DNA of 64,000 nt. It comes from Saprospiraceae bacterium (GTDB lineage Bacteria > Bacteroidota > Bacteroidia > Chitinophagales > Saprospiraceae). The DNA lies in NCBI GenBank assembly GCA_025056735.1, contig JANWVR010000057.1:1-64000 (forward strand), in the 5' to 3' direction. The notes beneath the pieces are model-generated. The model had not been told where the DNA came from, ran no database searches, and was given only the letters and a program-made list of their open reading frames with translations. Of the stretch, positions 36,488-46,348 are shown piece by piece. The position numbers and the translations under genes are program-made. Within the stretch, counting starts at the first letter, position 1, and each line of letters begins with the position of its first letter.

Positions 36488-37585
36488 TTATTCCTCCGGG
36501 ACTTCCACGATTTCTTCATCCTCGCCGGTTTCGCTCACTAAGGCCTTCCGTTTTGAGATTTCCAACGAGTTAGCGCGCATTTCGATGTATTCGTTGCGGT
36601 TGCGCGCGATGTCGGCAGCCAGATAGAGCGCCCGGATGAAGGAGGTTTCGTCGGCTTCGCCTTTGCCAGCGATGTCGTAGGCGGTACCGTGGTCGGGCGA
36701 AGTGCGCACGGCGGATAGCCCTGCGGTGTAGTTGACACCCTCGCCGAAGCCCAGCGTTTTGAAGGGCGCCAGGCCCTGGTCGTGGTACATGGCCAGAATG
36801 GCGTCGAACTTGCGGAACATGCCCGAGCCAAAAAAGCCGTCGGCAGGGAAGGGCCCATAGGCCAGCGCGCCGCTTTCTTTTGCCTGTTCGATGGCAGGGC
36901 GAATGATGGTTTCCTCTTCCTGGCCGATGGCGCCTTCGTCGCCCGCGTGCGGGTTGAGGCCCAGCACGGCGATGGTGGGTTTGTTGATGCCGAAATCCAC
37001 CTTTAGCGTTTCGGAAAGGATTAAAATTTTCTTGAGCACTTTCTGGGTGGTGATGGCGTCGGGTACTTCACGCAGAGGAAGATGGCCGGTAACTAAGCCC
37101 ACGCGCAGGTCATCGGAGATTAACAGCATGAGGGACTCTTTGCTTCCCAGCGCTTCAGTGAGGTACTCGGTGTGTCCTACGAAAGGGAAGCCCGCCATTT
37201 GCATGGCTTTTTTGTGAATAGGGGCGGTTACTAAGGCCTCTATGCTGCCCGCTTTCAGGTCGCTGACGGCGCGCTCTAAGGCTAAGTACGCGCATTTGCC
37301 GCTGACCTCGGTGGGCTTGCCCAGTGTAATGTTGACGTTGTCCGTCCAGCAATTGATGATGTTGATACGGCCCGGCTGCGCTTCTTCAGGCGTGCTAATG
37401 GAGAAGAACTGGATGTTTTCTGGGGTGATGATGTTCTTGTGGTAAGCGACGACCTTGGTGCTGCCGTAGATGACTAAGCGGAATTGCTGGCCGGCTTTTT
37501 TGACTAAAAGAGCCTTTAAAACGGTTTCCAGGCCGATGCCGTTGATGTCGCCGCAGGTGATTCCGATGGTTATGCCGTTGTTCAT
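36488..37585 (-). CDS. pdxA: 4-hydroxythreonine-4-phosphate dehydrogenase
   Basis: IGITCGDINGIGLETVLKAL; VTAPIHKKAMQMAGFPFVGHTEYL; MYHDQGLAPFKTLGFGEGVNYTAGL. Confidence 0.94.
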   Translation of the reverse strand: MNNGITIGITCGDINGIGLETVLKALLVKKAGQQFRLVIYGSTKVVAYHKNIITPENIQFFSISTPEEAQPGRINIINCWTDNVNITLGKPTEVSGKCAYLALERAVSDLKAGSIEALVTAPIHKKAMQMAGFPFVGHTEYLTEALGSKESLMLLISDDLRVGLVTGHLPLREVPDAITTQKVLKKILILSETLKVDFGINKPTIAVLGLNPHAGDEGAIGQEEETIIRPAIEQAKESGALAYGPFPADGFFGSGMFRKFDAILAMYHDQGLAPFKTLGFGEGVNYTAGLSAVRTSPDHGTAYDIAGKGEADETSFIRALYLAADIARNRNEYIEMRANSLEISKRKALVSETGEDEEIVEVPEE

Positions 37586-37660
37586 GTTTGTGAGAGAGCC
37601 GGTGAAGGACAGGCGTCTGCGGAGCGGCGCGCAGGCGCAGGCGAGCGCGAGTGGGCAGTT

Positions 37661-39103
37661 TTAGCGCCGATAATTTCGGAGGAAATCAAACAGCAGGCGC
37701 ACACCCACTCCCGTACCGTCTTTGGGACGGTAGCCGCTTGGGGCGCGAAGGTACGCCGGGCCGGCGATGTCTAAATGCAACCACGGGTAATCAGTGAAGT
37801 ATTCTAAGAATTTTCCGGCGGTAATCATGCCGGCTGGGCCGTGACCCATGTTTTTGAGGTCGGCGATGCTGCTTTTGAGGTCTTCGCCGTATTCGTCCCA
37901 GAGGGGGAGTTCCACTAAGCGTTCGTAAGTGCGCATGCCGCTGGCCTCTAAAGCGCGCTTGGTGGCAGCATCGGCTGTGCCCATGTAGCAGATGGCGTGG
38001 CTACCCAGCGCGCGCACAGCAGCGCCGGTGAGGGTAGCTAAGTCGAGCGCCAGTTCGGGTTGGTAGCGTTTGGCATAGTGGAGGGCATCGGCTAAGATGA
38101 GGCGGCCTTCGGCGTCGGTGTTGGTTACCTCCACTGTGGCGCCGGAGTGCATGCGAATGACGTCGCCGGGCATGAGCGAGCGGCTGCCTACTTTGTTGTC
38201 GGTGATGGGCAGCAGGCCGACGATATGCACAGGGAGTTGCGTTTGGGCCACTGCGCAAAAAGCGCCTATGACGGCTGCCGCGCCGGCCATATCGCATTTC
38301 ATGCTTTCCATGGCTTCGGGCGTTTTCAGGCTGAGGCCACCGGTATCATAAACGACGCCTTTACCTACCAGCACTACCGGGCGTTCGTTGCGCGGAGCCG
38401 AGGGCTTCCACTCTAAAATACAAAACTGCGGCGGCATGTCGCTGGCCTGACTGACGGCAAGCAGACCGCCCATACCTAAGGTGCGAATTTCGTCGGCACC
38501 CAACACTTGAATAGAAAAGCCATAGCGCTCTGCCGCAGCACGCGTTGCCTCTACTAAGCGTAGCGTATCTAAGTGTGAATGCGGCTCGTTGACCAAGTCG
38601 CGCGTCAGGAAAACCGCCTCAACCAGCGCATTCAGCTCTTCTACGGCGCCCGTAGGAGCGGCATCGCAAACCCACTGAACGCGCAGGTCGGCAGCTGCCT
38701 TTTTCTCTGGAGTCGAGTAATGACGGGTGAACTGGTAGGCGCTCAGCAACAGCCCTTCCAGAAAGGCCAGTGTGGTAGGGTGCGGGCAATAGCTCTGCAC
38801 GGCTACCGACTCGGCTTTGTAGTGTCGGATATCGCGCAGCAGCTGGCTGGCGGCCTGGCGGGTTTTTTCTAAGTGCACGGCATTGTCGGCGACAGCATCG
38901 TCGAGCAGGCATACGAACACTAAGCGTTCAGCCTGCGGAAAGCAGCAGGCGTTGATGCCTTTTTCTACGGCCCGTTGAAGAAAGAGGCGCTCGCCTGGAG
39001 TCAGGGCAGCCAATAGCAGTTCGTAGTCGGAGCGGAAGGCGAGCAGGATGACATTTTCATGAGCAGGGCAGTCGGCTGCAGAGATCAGGTGTAAGTATGG
39101 CAC
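37661..39103 (-). CDS. Leucyl aminopeptidase, M17 family
   Basis: VLVGKGVVYDTGGLSLKTPEAMESMKCDMAGAAAV; VEVTNTDAEGRLILADAL. Confidence 0.94.
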   Translation of the reverse strand: MPYLHLISAADCPAHENVILLAFRSDYELLLAALTPGERLFLQRAVEKGINACCFPQAERLVFVCLLDDAVADNAVHLEKTRQAASQLLRDIRHYKAESVAVQSYCPHPTTLAFLEGLLLSAYQFTRHYSTPEKKAAADLRVQWVCDAAPTGAVEELNALVEAVFLTRDLVNEPHSHLDTLRLVEATRAAAERYGFSIQVLGADEIRTLGMGGLLAVSQASDMPPQFCILEWKPSAPRNERPVVLVGKGVVYDTGGLSLKTPEAMESMKCDMAGAAAVIGAFCAVAQTQLPVHIVGLLPITDNKVGSRSLMPGDVIRMHSGATVEVTNTDAEGRLILADALHYAKRYQPELALDLATLTGAAVRALGSHAICYMGTADAATKRALEASGMRTYERLVELPLWDEYGEDLKSSIADLKNMGHGPAGMITAGKFLEYFTDYPWLHLDIAGPAYLRAPSGYRPKDGTGVGVRLLFDFLRNYRR

Positions 39104-39263
39104 AAATCAACAGTCGGTTGGGTACCAAAGGCGGTACGGTTCAAAGCCTGGTTGGGAAAACAGGAGGGATGATGAGCGACCCTGATAGGTCAAAAGCGGT
39201 GCAAAGGTAGCCGTGATGGCTGCATTGCACCCTAAAAACAGCAAATAGAGGGCCAAATTGGCG

Positions 39264-41648
39264 TCAGGTAACTATGGGGCCCTCTACAAAGTACATATCT
39301 ACTAAGCCCTTGTTGTGCACGGCTTTTTTGCCGCGGTAAGCGCAGCGGAAGCGATGGCGTATGGCTTCGTAGGTGGCTCCAGAGATGTTGATGCGCCCGG
39401 GCTCGCCCAGCATTTCGAGGCGCGAGGCGAGGTTGACAGCATCGCCCCAGATATCGTAGGCGAATTTGTTTTTGCCGATGACACCGGCGATGACCGGGCC
39501 GGTATGGATGCCGACGCGCATTTCGCGGAAAATGGCCTTAGGGTTGGTCTGGTTGCGGTGCTCGAGCCAGGCCATCATCTCTAAAGCGGCGCTAACGGCA
39601 TCTAAGGGGTGTGTATCGTTGGGCACGGGCAGGCCACCGGCGCACATGTAAGCGTCGCCGATGGTTTTGATTTTCTCCAGACCATAGCGTTCGCAGATTT
39701 CATCGAAGCCCAGAAAACACTCGTCCAGCTCGTCAATGAGCTGCTCGGGCGTCAGTTTTTCCGATAGGCTGGTGAAGTTTAGAAAGTCAGTAAACACGAC
39801 AGTAGCGCTAGGATACAGGCGCGGGGTAGCATAGCCCTGGGTGCGCAGTTCGTGGGCCACTTCGGCGGGCAAGATATTGAGCAGCAGCTGGTCGCTTTTG
39901 TGGCGTTCTTCCTCGATTTGCGCTTTTTGGCGTTCGATTTCGCGGTTTTGGGCGCTCAGGCGTCGGCTGGCCTGACGCGCCAGAAACCAGCCTATGGTCA
40001 GGAGGCCCAGAAGCAAAAGCCCAAAGCCGCCTACGGTATAGACGAAGCGCCGGAAGGAGGCCTGTTCGCGCTGCTGGAAGACCTGGTCTAAGCGCATCTG
40101 CTCGACACGGGCACTGTCGGCCTGCCGCTGGGCCAAGGCAATTTGTTCCTGTTGCTTGAGCAGGGCGATGGTGCGCTCTTTCTTTTCGGCATCTAAGCGC
40201 TGGGCCGCCAGTTGCAGTTCGCTGCGGGCCTTGAGGGCCAGCAGGGTCTGCTCGCGCAGGCGGACGCGGTCGGTTTCGCGTTGGGCCAGCAGGAGTTCGA
40301 CTTCTTTTTCTTGGCGCTGGCGTTCCAGTTCGAGGTTTTCGTTTTGCAGGCGCAGGCGATCTTGTTCGTAGCGGGCGTTTTGGAGTTCGAGTTCGCGGAT
40401 GTTCTGGCGGATAAGCAGGTACTTGATCTGGTTTTCGGCGGCGTTGAGCAGCGAGCGCTGCTGTTCTAAACGCTGTTGGCGCTCTTGTTCCTGCCGGCGC
40501 AATTCGTCGTTGAGCCGCAGGTATTCTCGGTAGGCGTGATAGGCCTTTTCGTATTCGTAGAGCTGGTAGTAGATGTCGGCGGCGGTGCGGTAGGTTTTGG
40601 CCAGCAGGTCGGGCTGTTGGGTAGCTTCGGCCAATTGCATGGCCTCAGTGTTGTGCTCCAAGGCGTGTTGCGCGTCGCGGTTGCTCAGGTAGATGCTGGC
40701 GATGAGGTGCTTGAGGGGGGCCAGAGCGCTGCGATTGCCTTGTTGTTCCAGCAAACGGCCGGCTTTGTGCAGGTATTCGATGCCGGCGCCCGTCTGCCCG
40801 GTGTTGTGCAGAGCAACTCCCATGTTTGCATAAACTACGCTCAGGTGGTCGCAGTCAATCCACTGGCATTGGAGTTCAGCTTTTCGGAAATAGTTCAGCG
40901 CGCGAGGATAATCGTTGAGCAGGGCATATTGCTTGCCTACGTTGTTGTACATGACAGCCCGAACAGCCGGGCTGCCATGCCGTTCTAAGATGTCTTCGAT
41001 AGCCAGATAGTAGAACAGCCCCTTGCTTAGGTTCCCTTCGCTGTTATAGGCAGTGGCCAATTTTTGATAGACCTGGATGAGTTCTGGATGCTTTCCGGCG
41101 CTTTTGTACTGGCTGATAAGGCTTTTGTAGGCGACTTCGGCGCTGTCGTATTGCATGCCCAGCAGGAAAGCGTCACCGATTTTTTCTACCAGCATTTCGT
41201 TGGCGGGTGACAGCTGGAGGGCCTGGCGATAGTAACGGCGGGCGTTGGGATAGTCTTTTTCCCGAAAGAAGAGGTCGCCAATGCCGGTATACACCTCGCG
41301 CAGGACGGCTCGGTCAGATACCGGTGGCGGTGTTCGCTCCGTGGGCGTGAGTTTTTCTTCGGCCTCCAGAAAGAACTGAAGTGCTTCTTCAGGGCGTCCG
41401 TTTTGGGCGCGCACCTGGGCCATAATCAGATAGGCGCGGGCTATGCCGCCGTCGTAGCGCAGGTCACGGGCAATGGACAGGGCCAAATCGGCCAGCTGGT
41501 AGCGTTCAGCGTCGGAACGAGCGGCGCGCGCGCGATCGAGCAGCTCTTCCACCTGTGCAACAGAGTATTCCAGGTCGTCCAGCACCTGCGCCGATAGAGA
41601 GGGCAGCCATAGGGTCAGCAACAGGAGAAAGAAGGCAAAAGACCGCAT
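39264..41648 (-). CDS. TPR-repeat class III adenylate/guanylate cyclase
   Basis: TPR region, coiled coil, TM; ATVVFTDFLNFTSLSEKLTPEQLIDELDECF; KIKTIGDAYMCAGG. Confidence 0.92.
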   Translation of the reverse strand: MRSFAFFLLLLTLWLPSLSAQVLDDLEYSVAQVEELLDRARAARSDAERYQLADLALSIARDLRYDGGIARAYLIMAQVRAQNGRPEEALQFFLEAEEKLTPTERTPPPVSDRAVLREVYTGIGDLFFREKDYPNARRYYRQALQLSPANEMLVEKIGDAFLLGMQYDSAEVAYKSLISQYKSAGKHPELIQVYQKLATAYNSEGNLSKGLFYYLAIEDILERHGSPAVRAVMYNNVGKQYALLNDYPRALNYFRKAELQCQWIDCDHLSVVYANMGVALHNTGQTGAGIEYLHKAGRLLEQQGNRSALAPLKHLIASIYLSNRDAQHALEHNTEAMQLAEATQQPDLLAKTYRTAADIYYQLYEYEKAYHAYREYLRLNDELRRQEQERQQRLEQQRSLLNAAENQIKYLLIRQNIRELELQNARYEQDRLRLQNENLELERQRQEKEVELLLAQRETDRVRLREQTLLALKARSELQLAAQRLDAEKKERTIALLKQQEQIALAQRQADSARVEQMRLDQVFQQREQASFRRFVYTVGGFGLLLLGLLTIGWFLARQASRRLSAQNREIERQKAQIEEERHKSDQLLLNILPAEVAHELRTQGYATPRLYPSATVVFTDFLNFTSLSEKLTPEQLIDELDECFLGFDEICERYGLEKIKTIGDAYMCAGGLPVPNDTHPLDAVSAALEMMAWLEHRNQTNPKAIFREMRVGIHTGPVIAGVIGKNKFAYDIWGDAVNLASRLEMLGEPGRINISGATYEAIRHRFRCAYRGKKAVHNKGLVDMYFVEGPIVT

Positions 41649-41711
41649 ACATGAAACGCTCAGCCAACAAAGGTACGCTCCTGGCAGGTTGCGCCAAGTC
41701 GGGGCGAAGCT

Positions 41712-44537
41712 TCAGGCCTCTTTCTTCAAGCCGGTATAGGGTACGGCCTGTCGCCCGATATATTCACCCAGCATGCGGTAGGCCTCAAACTGGCGCTCGT
41801 CGAAGTACTGGTCGGCCGTGCTCTCGTGTGGAAACGACGGATTAGTCCGCGCGTAGTTGCGCACATATACCGGCAACACCTCGCCATCAGGGGATTGCAC
41901 CAACGACGACTTCAGGTAAATCAACCGCCCTTCCATAGGCGCGCTATCCCGGGCGGCGGGGTATTTGATTTTGCCCACTACCACACAGGAAGAAGAACGC
42001 GCGCCCGCCTCGGATTTTTCCGGCGTTAGCGGGTTGAGGTCAATCTCAATATCGGTGTTATAGATGGATTGCGCCAATCGCAGCGCCTGGCTGAAGGAAG
42101 CGAAAGAGAACTTGGCATCCTCTTCAAAATCCGCCACGACAATGGTGCGGCAGCGGCGTTGGATGAGCGGAATAAGGCCCAGGTTATCGCCTGTGTGCCC
42201 GCCGTCCGATACATAGACGCGGCGCGTTTTGGCTCCCAGTGCGCCCGTCATTTCACGCAGCAGGTAGAAGAGCCAAAACGGATAGCGCCGCATCAGCCGC
42301 GAGAGGCGCTCGCGCAGGGTGCGCTTCACAGGTATTCCCCTCCGCTCCAACTCCTCTTCGGTATTCTCTTTATGCAGATACCACGGGTTGTCAATCCAGT
42401 AGCCAGTGCGCAGATTAAGCAACGTGAGGTAAAAGTTGGAGGCAGCAAAGCTCATGTAGCCCATGCCGCCAGCCACGGCCGCTGCTGAAATCGTCATGGC
42501 GGTATTCAACTTCATGCCGCCGCCCCGATACTTATGGGTGCGGTAATAGCCCGTTGTGCGCGAGCCAATAAAGTACTTAGAAAAAATGAAATGATCGCTC
42601 TTCTGCGTCTTTTGCGCCAAGTCTTCCGTGCCTTGCAGGTTGAGGGCGGCCACAATAATGTGGTATGGCCCTTTGCCGTTGCCGTCGCCTAAGCTGGCCA
42701 GACGCAGGTTTTCGTGGTTACGCAGCGTTACGTCGAAGAGGCCTTTTGGATGCACCTTTTGAGTCTTATCCCTTTGGACGGACTCCGCCCCGCGCTGCAC
42801 GCGCCCATCAGTACGCAGAAACGCCTCCGTCAGACGGTCGCGGTAGAAATAGTGCAGCGAAATGTCGTTTGAGTTGGCCGCGAAGCCCAAAAGCGTCAGC
42901 AGCCCGCCAAAACCCAGCAACATCCAAAAGGCCACCCAAAAGCGATCGGAGGCCTCCTTCACCCACATCTCTTCCAGCTGGAAAAGCACCGTCGAAACCC
43001 AGGCCAATGCTAACCCTATCAGCAAGAATATGGACAGAGTGAGCAAAGGCTTTTTTATGGCCTCAAGTAGCCTTTCCCACAAACTGCCGACACCGCTCTT
43101 GCCCGCCAGCGTTTGCGCTGTGAAATAATATGCCGTGGCCACAGGCACAAACGAGAACAACAGGCGCACCAGCAAACCATGCTTGCCGAAAAGTAAAATG
43201 ATTCCTAATGGAAACAACAAAGCCATCACCAGGCCCAAAAAGGCCGCTCCCTGAATACCCGTGTAGAATGAACGATAAAGCCGACCCGCCACTTTCTCTG
43301 AAGCATTGTTGACGAAAAAGAGGGACGTTGCCACCACAGCAACAAACAGCAGCCCCCCGGCAAAAGCCGAGGGTAAAGCCATCATCACAAAATAGCCGCG
43401 CTCTTCCACGTTTAAGTAACCCATCAACGACAGCCCGATGGTCGTCGCATAGGCCAGAATTGGCCCTGCCAGATAGGCTACCGCCAGAAAGCGCTGCTCA
43501 AACTTGCCGGCTACGTATCGAAACACGTTCAGCCCGCCCGGCCTATCGTAGTATTCGTCCGTTTCAGGTTTTTTGTATTGCGCTTCAACGCTTTCCATCT
43601 GAGCTACCCGAACGGGGATCCGACGCGAGAGGACTACTGCCACCCATGCCGTTAGGCCGCCCAGCACGAAGAAAAGCAGCACCAATGGCCAATGCACGTT
43701 CATCGCGTGCCATACTAAGTACAACTGCGGCCAAAAATACCAGGAAAACCAACGCGACATCCGCTCGCCCACCGACAACTTCTCCAACAACTGGTCAGAA
43801 GTCCAGTAATCGGGTGGAATGGGTGCTCCCGCATGGTGTTTATTGTAAAAATCAACAGGGTTCTGGAGCTCCTCTACAAGGCGCCCCTCCGACATGGCGG
43901 CAAACAACACATGATGCACCAAAACCACCACCGACAACAGCAACAGGAAAAGCGTCAGGTGGATCAACAAACCCGAAACCACAGCTCCCACTGCCCGGCT
44001 GACATCCCAACCCAAAAAGCCGCGCCGGGGCGTCAGATACTCTCCATACCGACGCAAATGCAACAGCTGGTGCTTGGGCGTCAGCTTCGTTTTCTCCAGA
44101 GGCGCGTATTCATAGTCTATCTTGGGCGAGAGGGGGCAATCGTCCAGGCTCAGGCCAGCGTCCTCCGCTTTGTAACGCTCGTTCGGGTTAGGAGCAGGGC
44201 TATACTTCTCTACATTATTCGGCTCGCGGCTTAGCAACGACGAGAGGCAGCAGCCGATATATCCGCCGCCCGACACCGTGCTCAGGTAGTCGAACTGCTT
44301 CAAAATATCGGCCTCGATGAAAGCCTGAAAAAGGCCAAAGCCCAGCGTGGCCGCCCGAACGCCGCCGCCCGAAATGGACAGCCCAACGAGGTTGTCCTCC
44401 GTGGGCGGCTCCAGCCCGTTCTTCTGGCGCCGCTCGTTCAAATAGCGCTCGCGCTCAACCGCTACGATGTGGTGCGTGCGCTCGACGTAGTCAGGTGGAT
44501 TGTGCGGGTCAAAGGATGGAGGTGTTGGCGTTGACAT
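41712..44537 (-). CDS. Patatin-like phospholipase with internal multi-TM region
   Basis: VGLSISGGGVRAATLGFGLFQAF; LSTVSGGGYIG; YVSDGGHTGDNLGLIPL; many TM segments. Confidence 0.85.
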   Translation of the reverse strand: MSTPTPPSFDPHNPPDYVERTHHIVAVERERYLNERRQKNGLEPPTEDNLVGLSISGGGVRAATLGFGLFQAFIEADILKQFDYLSTVSGGGYIGCCLSSLLSREPNNVEKYSPAPNPNERYKAEDAGLSLDDCPLSPKIDYEYAPLEKTKLTPKHQLLHLRRYGEYLTPRRGFLGWDVSRAVGAVVSGLLIHLTLFLLLLSVVVLVHHVLFAAMSEGRLVEELQNPVDFYNKHHAGAPIPPDYWTSDQLLEKLSVGERMSRWFSWYFWPQLYLVWHAMNVHWPLVLLFFVLGGLTAWVAVVLSRRIPVRVAQMESVEAQYKKPETDEYYDRPGGLNVFRYVAGKFEQRFLAVAYLAGPILAYATTIGLSLMGYLNVEERGYFVMMALPSAFAGGLLFVAVVATSLFFVNNASEKVAGRLYRSFYTGIQGAAFLGLVMALLFPLGIILLFGKHGLLVRLLFSFVPVATAYYFTAQTLAGKSGVGSLWERLLEAIKKPLLTLSIFLLIGLALAWVSTVLFQLEEMWVKEASDRFWVAFWMLLGFGGLLTLLGFAANSNDISLHYFYRDRLTEAFLRTDGRVQRGAESVQRDKTQKVHPKGLFDVTLRNHENLRLASLGDGNGKGPYHIIVAALNLQGTEDLAQKTQKSDHFIFSKYFIGSRTTGYYRTHKYRGGGMKLNTAMTISAAAVAGGMGYMSFAASNFYLTLLNLRTGYWIDNPWYLHKENTEEELERRGIPVKRTLRERLSRLMRRYPFWLFYLLREMTGALGAKTRRVYVSDGGHTGDNLGLIPLIQRRCRTIVVADFEEDAKFSFASFSQALRLAQSIYNTDIEIDLNPLTPEKSEAGARSSSCVVVGKIKYPAARDSAPMEGRLIYLKSSLVQSPDGEVLPVYVRNYARTNPSFPHESTADQYFDERQFEAYRMLGEYIGRQAVPYTGLKKEA

Positions 44538-44607
44538 AACACAAGAACAGGGTCAGGTGTGAAACAAAGAGAACATGAGAGCACCCGCCCGCCACCTTCT
44601 CAACGCC

Positions 44608-45285
44608 TTAAAGATATTTCTCAGCGTCTTCGACTACTACGCGAATGGATGCGCGCTTGTGCCGGTTGGGTACTGTGCCGAACACGTAGTCCCACAACGG
44701 CGAAGATACGCCAAACATGACATCCTCTTCACTGTAGTGGTGAATAGCGTGGTTAATCCACAAAACTCGAAGCGCGTTCTTAGGCATTTTGAAAATATGC
44801 ACCGAATAGTGCACCACTAAGTAAAGCGCGTACCCTACCATAAAACCCGCTAAGAACGAAAAGGCGTACTGACCCAGAGTCAGCCGAAACAACCCCAGCA
44901 ACACGGTGCCAATCACAACGCTCAGCACCGGCGGCATGGCCAAACGGCTCTTATCCTTAGGATAGGCGTGATGCACGCCGTGCATCGTCCATTGGAATTT
45001 ACGCCGCCTTTCGGTCGTCGGCTCAATGTGATACACATAGCGATGGACTAAGTACTCCACCAGCGTAAAGAACAGCATTCCTCCTAAGAAAAGGCCCATT
45101 ATCTGGATGTTGCTCAGCGCTGTGGCCGCTTTCGTCCACCAGATAAGCCCAGCAGCATACAGTAAAAACAACGACACCGGCACGGCAATATGCGTGCGTG
45201 TCAGGCTGTCTAAGAACCTGTTGTTGAACAGCCGAACCGAAACGTTCTCGTTGGAAACAAACGGCTTTTGTTTCGCACTATTCAT
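44608..45285 (-). CDS. Fatty acid hydroxylase / sterol desaturase superfamily
   Basis: His boxes EYLVHRYVYH, MHGVHHAYP, HYSVH, NHAIHHY. Confidence 0.88.
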   Translation of the reverse strand: MNSAKQKPFVSNENVSVRLFNNRFLDSLTRTHIAVPVSLFLLYAAGLIWWTKAATALSNIQIMGLFLGGMLFFTLVEYLVHRYVYHIEPTTERRRKFQWTMHGVHHAYPKDKSRLAMPPVLSVVIGTVLLGLFRLTLGQYAFSFLAGFMVGYALYLVVHYSVHIFKMPKNALRVLWINHAIHHYSEEDVMFGVSSPLWDYVFGTVPNRHKRASIRVVVEDAEKYL

Positions 45286-45440
45286 AGCAAAAGGCAAATG
45301 CGCTCGTCGGGCGACCTTGGTTTTTAAAAAAGCGGGCCAAAATTAGCGCGTCTTACGGAAAAGCACTCTTTGTTTTTAGCAGATTGTGTTTTCTTCGAAG
45401 AAAATACACCTAAATCGTGTCATGTACTGGGAAAGGTTAT

Positions 45441-45448
45441 TACATTTG
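45441..45448 (+). promoter_or_regulatory. -7 box TACATTTG upstream of the Gly-rich protein gene
   Basis: TAnnTTTG 60 nt upstream of ATG 45509. Confidence 0.4.
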
Positions 45449-45508
45449 CATCAAGCCGGGAGATAAAATACCTTTATCCTATTCACTACAAAACAAAACG
45501 CATCACAC

Positions 45509-45874
45509 ATGAACACCACATTGACTTCTTCCGCGATAACCCTGATAGCCGGCTTCCTTGTGAACAAGTTTTTACCGGCAGGTTCGGCCACTTGGGCGCT
45601 GCCGCTCATTAGTGCGATTGCTGGCGTTGTGCTCAAGCAAAACCCGAAGATGGGCGCTGCCTCTGGCGCTTTGGGTGGCGGCGTATTGGGTATTCTGACC
45701 AGCCTGCTGGGTGGAGCAGCCGGTCCCAGCTTAGGCGGTATATTGGGTGGCGCTCTCGGCGAGGGCGGAGCGGGTGATCTGATTGGTTCGCTGCTGGGTG
45801 GCGGCGTCTTGGGCGGCGCTGGCGGCGGCGTTGGCGGCTTTGTGCAGGGCTTGCTCAATAAGGCTAAAGCATAA
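45509..45874 (+). CDS. Small Gly/Ala/Leu-rich hydrophobic protein
   Basis: 121 aa, ATG preceded by candidate promoter; MGAASGALGGGVLGILTSLLGGAAGPSLGGILGGALGEGG... Confidence 0.7.
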   Translation: MNTTLTSSAITLIAGFLVNKFLPAGSATWALPLISAIAGVVLKQNPKMGAASGALGGGVLGILTSLLGGAAGPSLGGILGGALGEGGAGDLIGSLLGGGVLGGAGGGVGGFVQGLLNKAKA

Positions 45875-45958
45875 GAACAAACGTTCGTTTCGTCCCCTAT
45901 TTTCCCCTGCCAGTACCCGGCGCTGGCGGGGGATTTTTGTCTGCTTACCTTTGCCCGC

Positions 45959-46315
45959 ATGCAAAAAAAGGCGCTCCTATCGGTAAGCATAGTGCTGGCG
46001 GCGTTGTGGGCTGCATGCCAACGCCCAGTGCCGTCGAGCCGCTTCTCTGCTCTCGCCGAGGCTTACTGTGAGTGCACGGCTACGCTGGTGCAGCTCAACC
46101 GGGCAACGGATACTTTAGACCATAAACATCTACCGCAACACTTCCGCCAAATCGAAACAGCCTACCGGCAAGCGCGCGATTGCATGGCCGCCGCCATTGG
46201 GCAATACGGCCTGTTGCAAACCGCCGAACTGGATAGCCTGACGCTGCTGCTCCAACAGCGCTGCCCCGGCGTAGCACATCAGCGCGATCTACTCGAAGAA
46301 TTGCTGAGCAAATAA
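45959..46315 (+). CDS. Hypothetical lipoprotein
   Basis: MQKKALLSVSIVLAALWAACQRPV (lipobox-like). Confidence 0.65.
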   Translation: MQKKALLSVSIVLAALWAACQRPVPSSRFSALAEAYCECTATLVQLNRATDTLDHKHLPQHFRQIETAYRQARDCMAAAIGQYGLLQTAELDSLTLLLQQRCPGVAHQRDLLEELLSK

Positions 46316-46348
46316 CCACCGTTCAACCACTACCACAGCCCACTCCCT

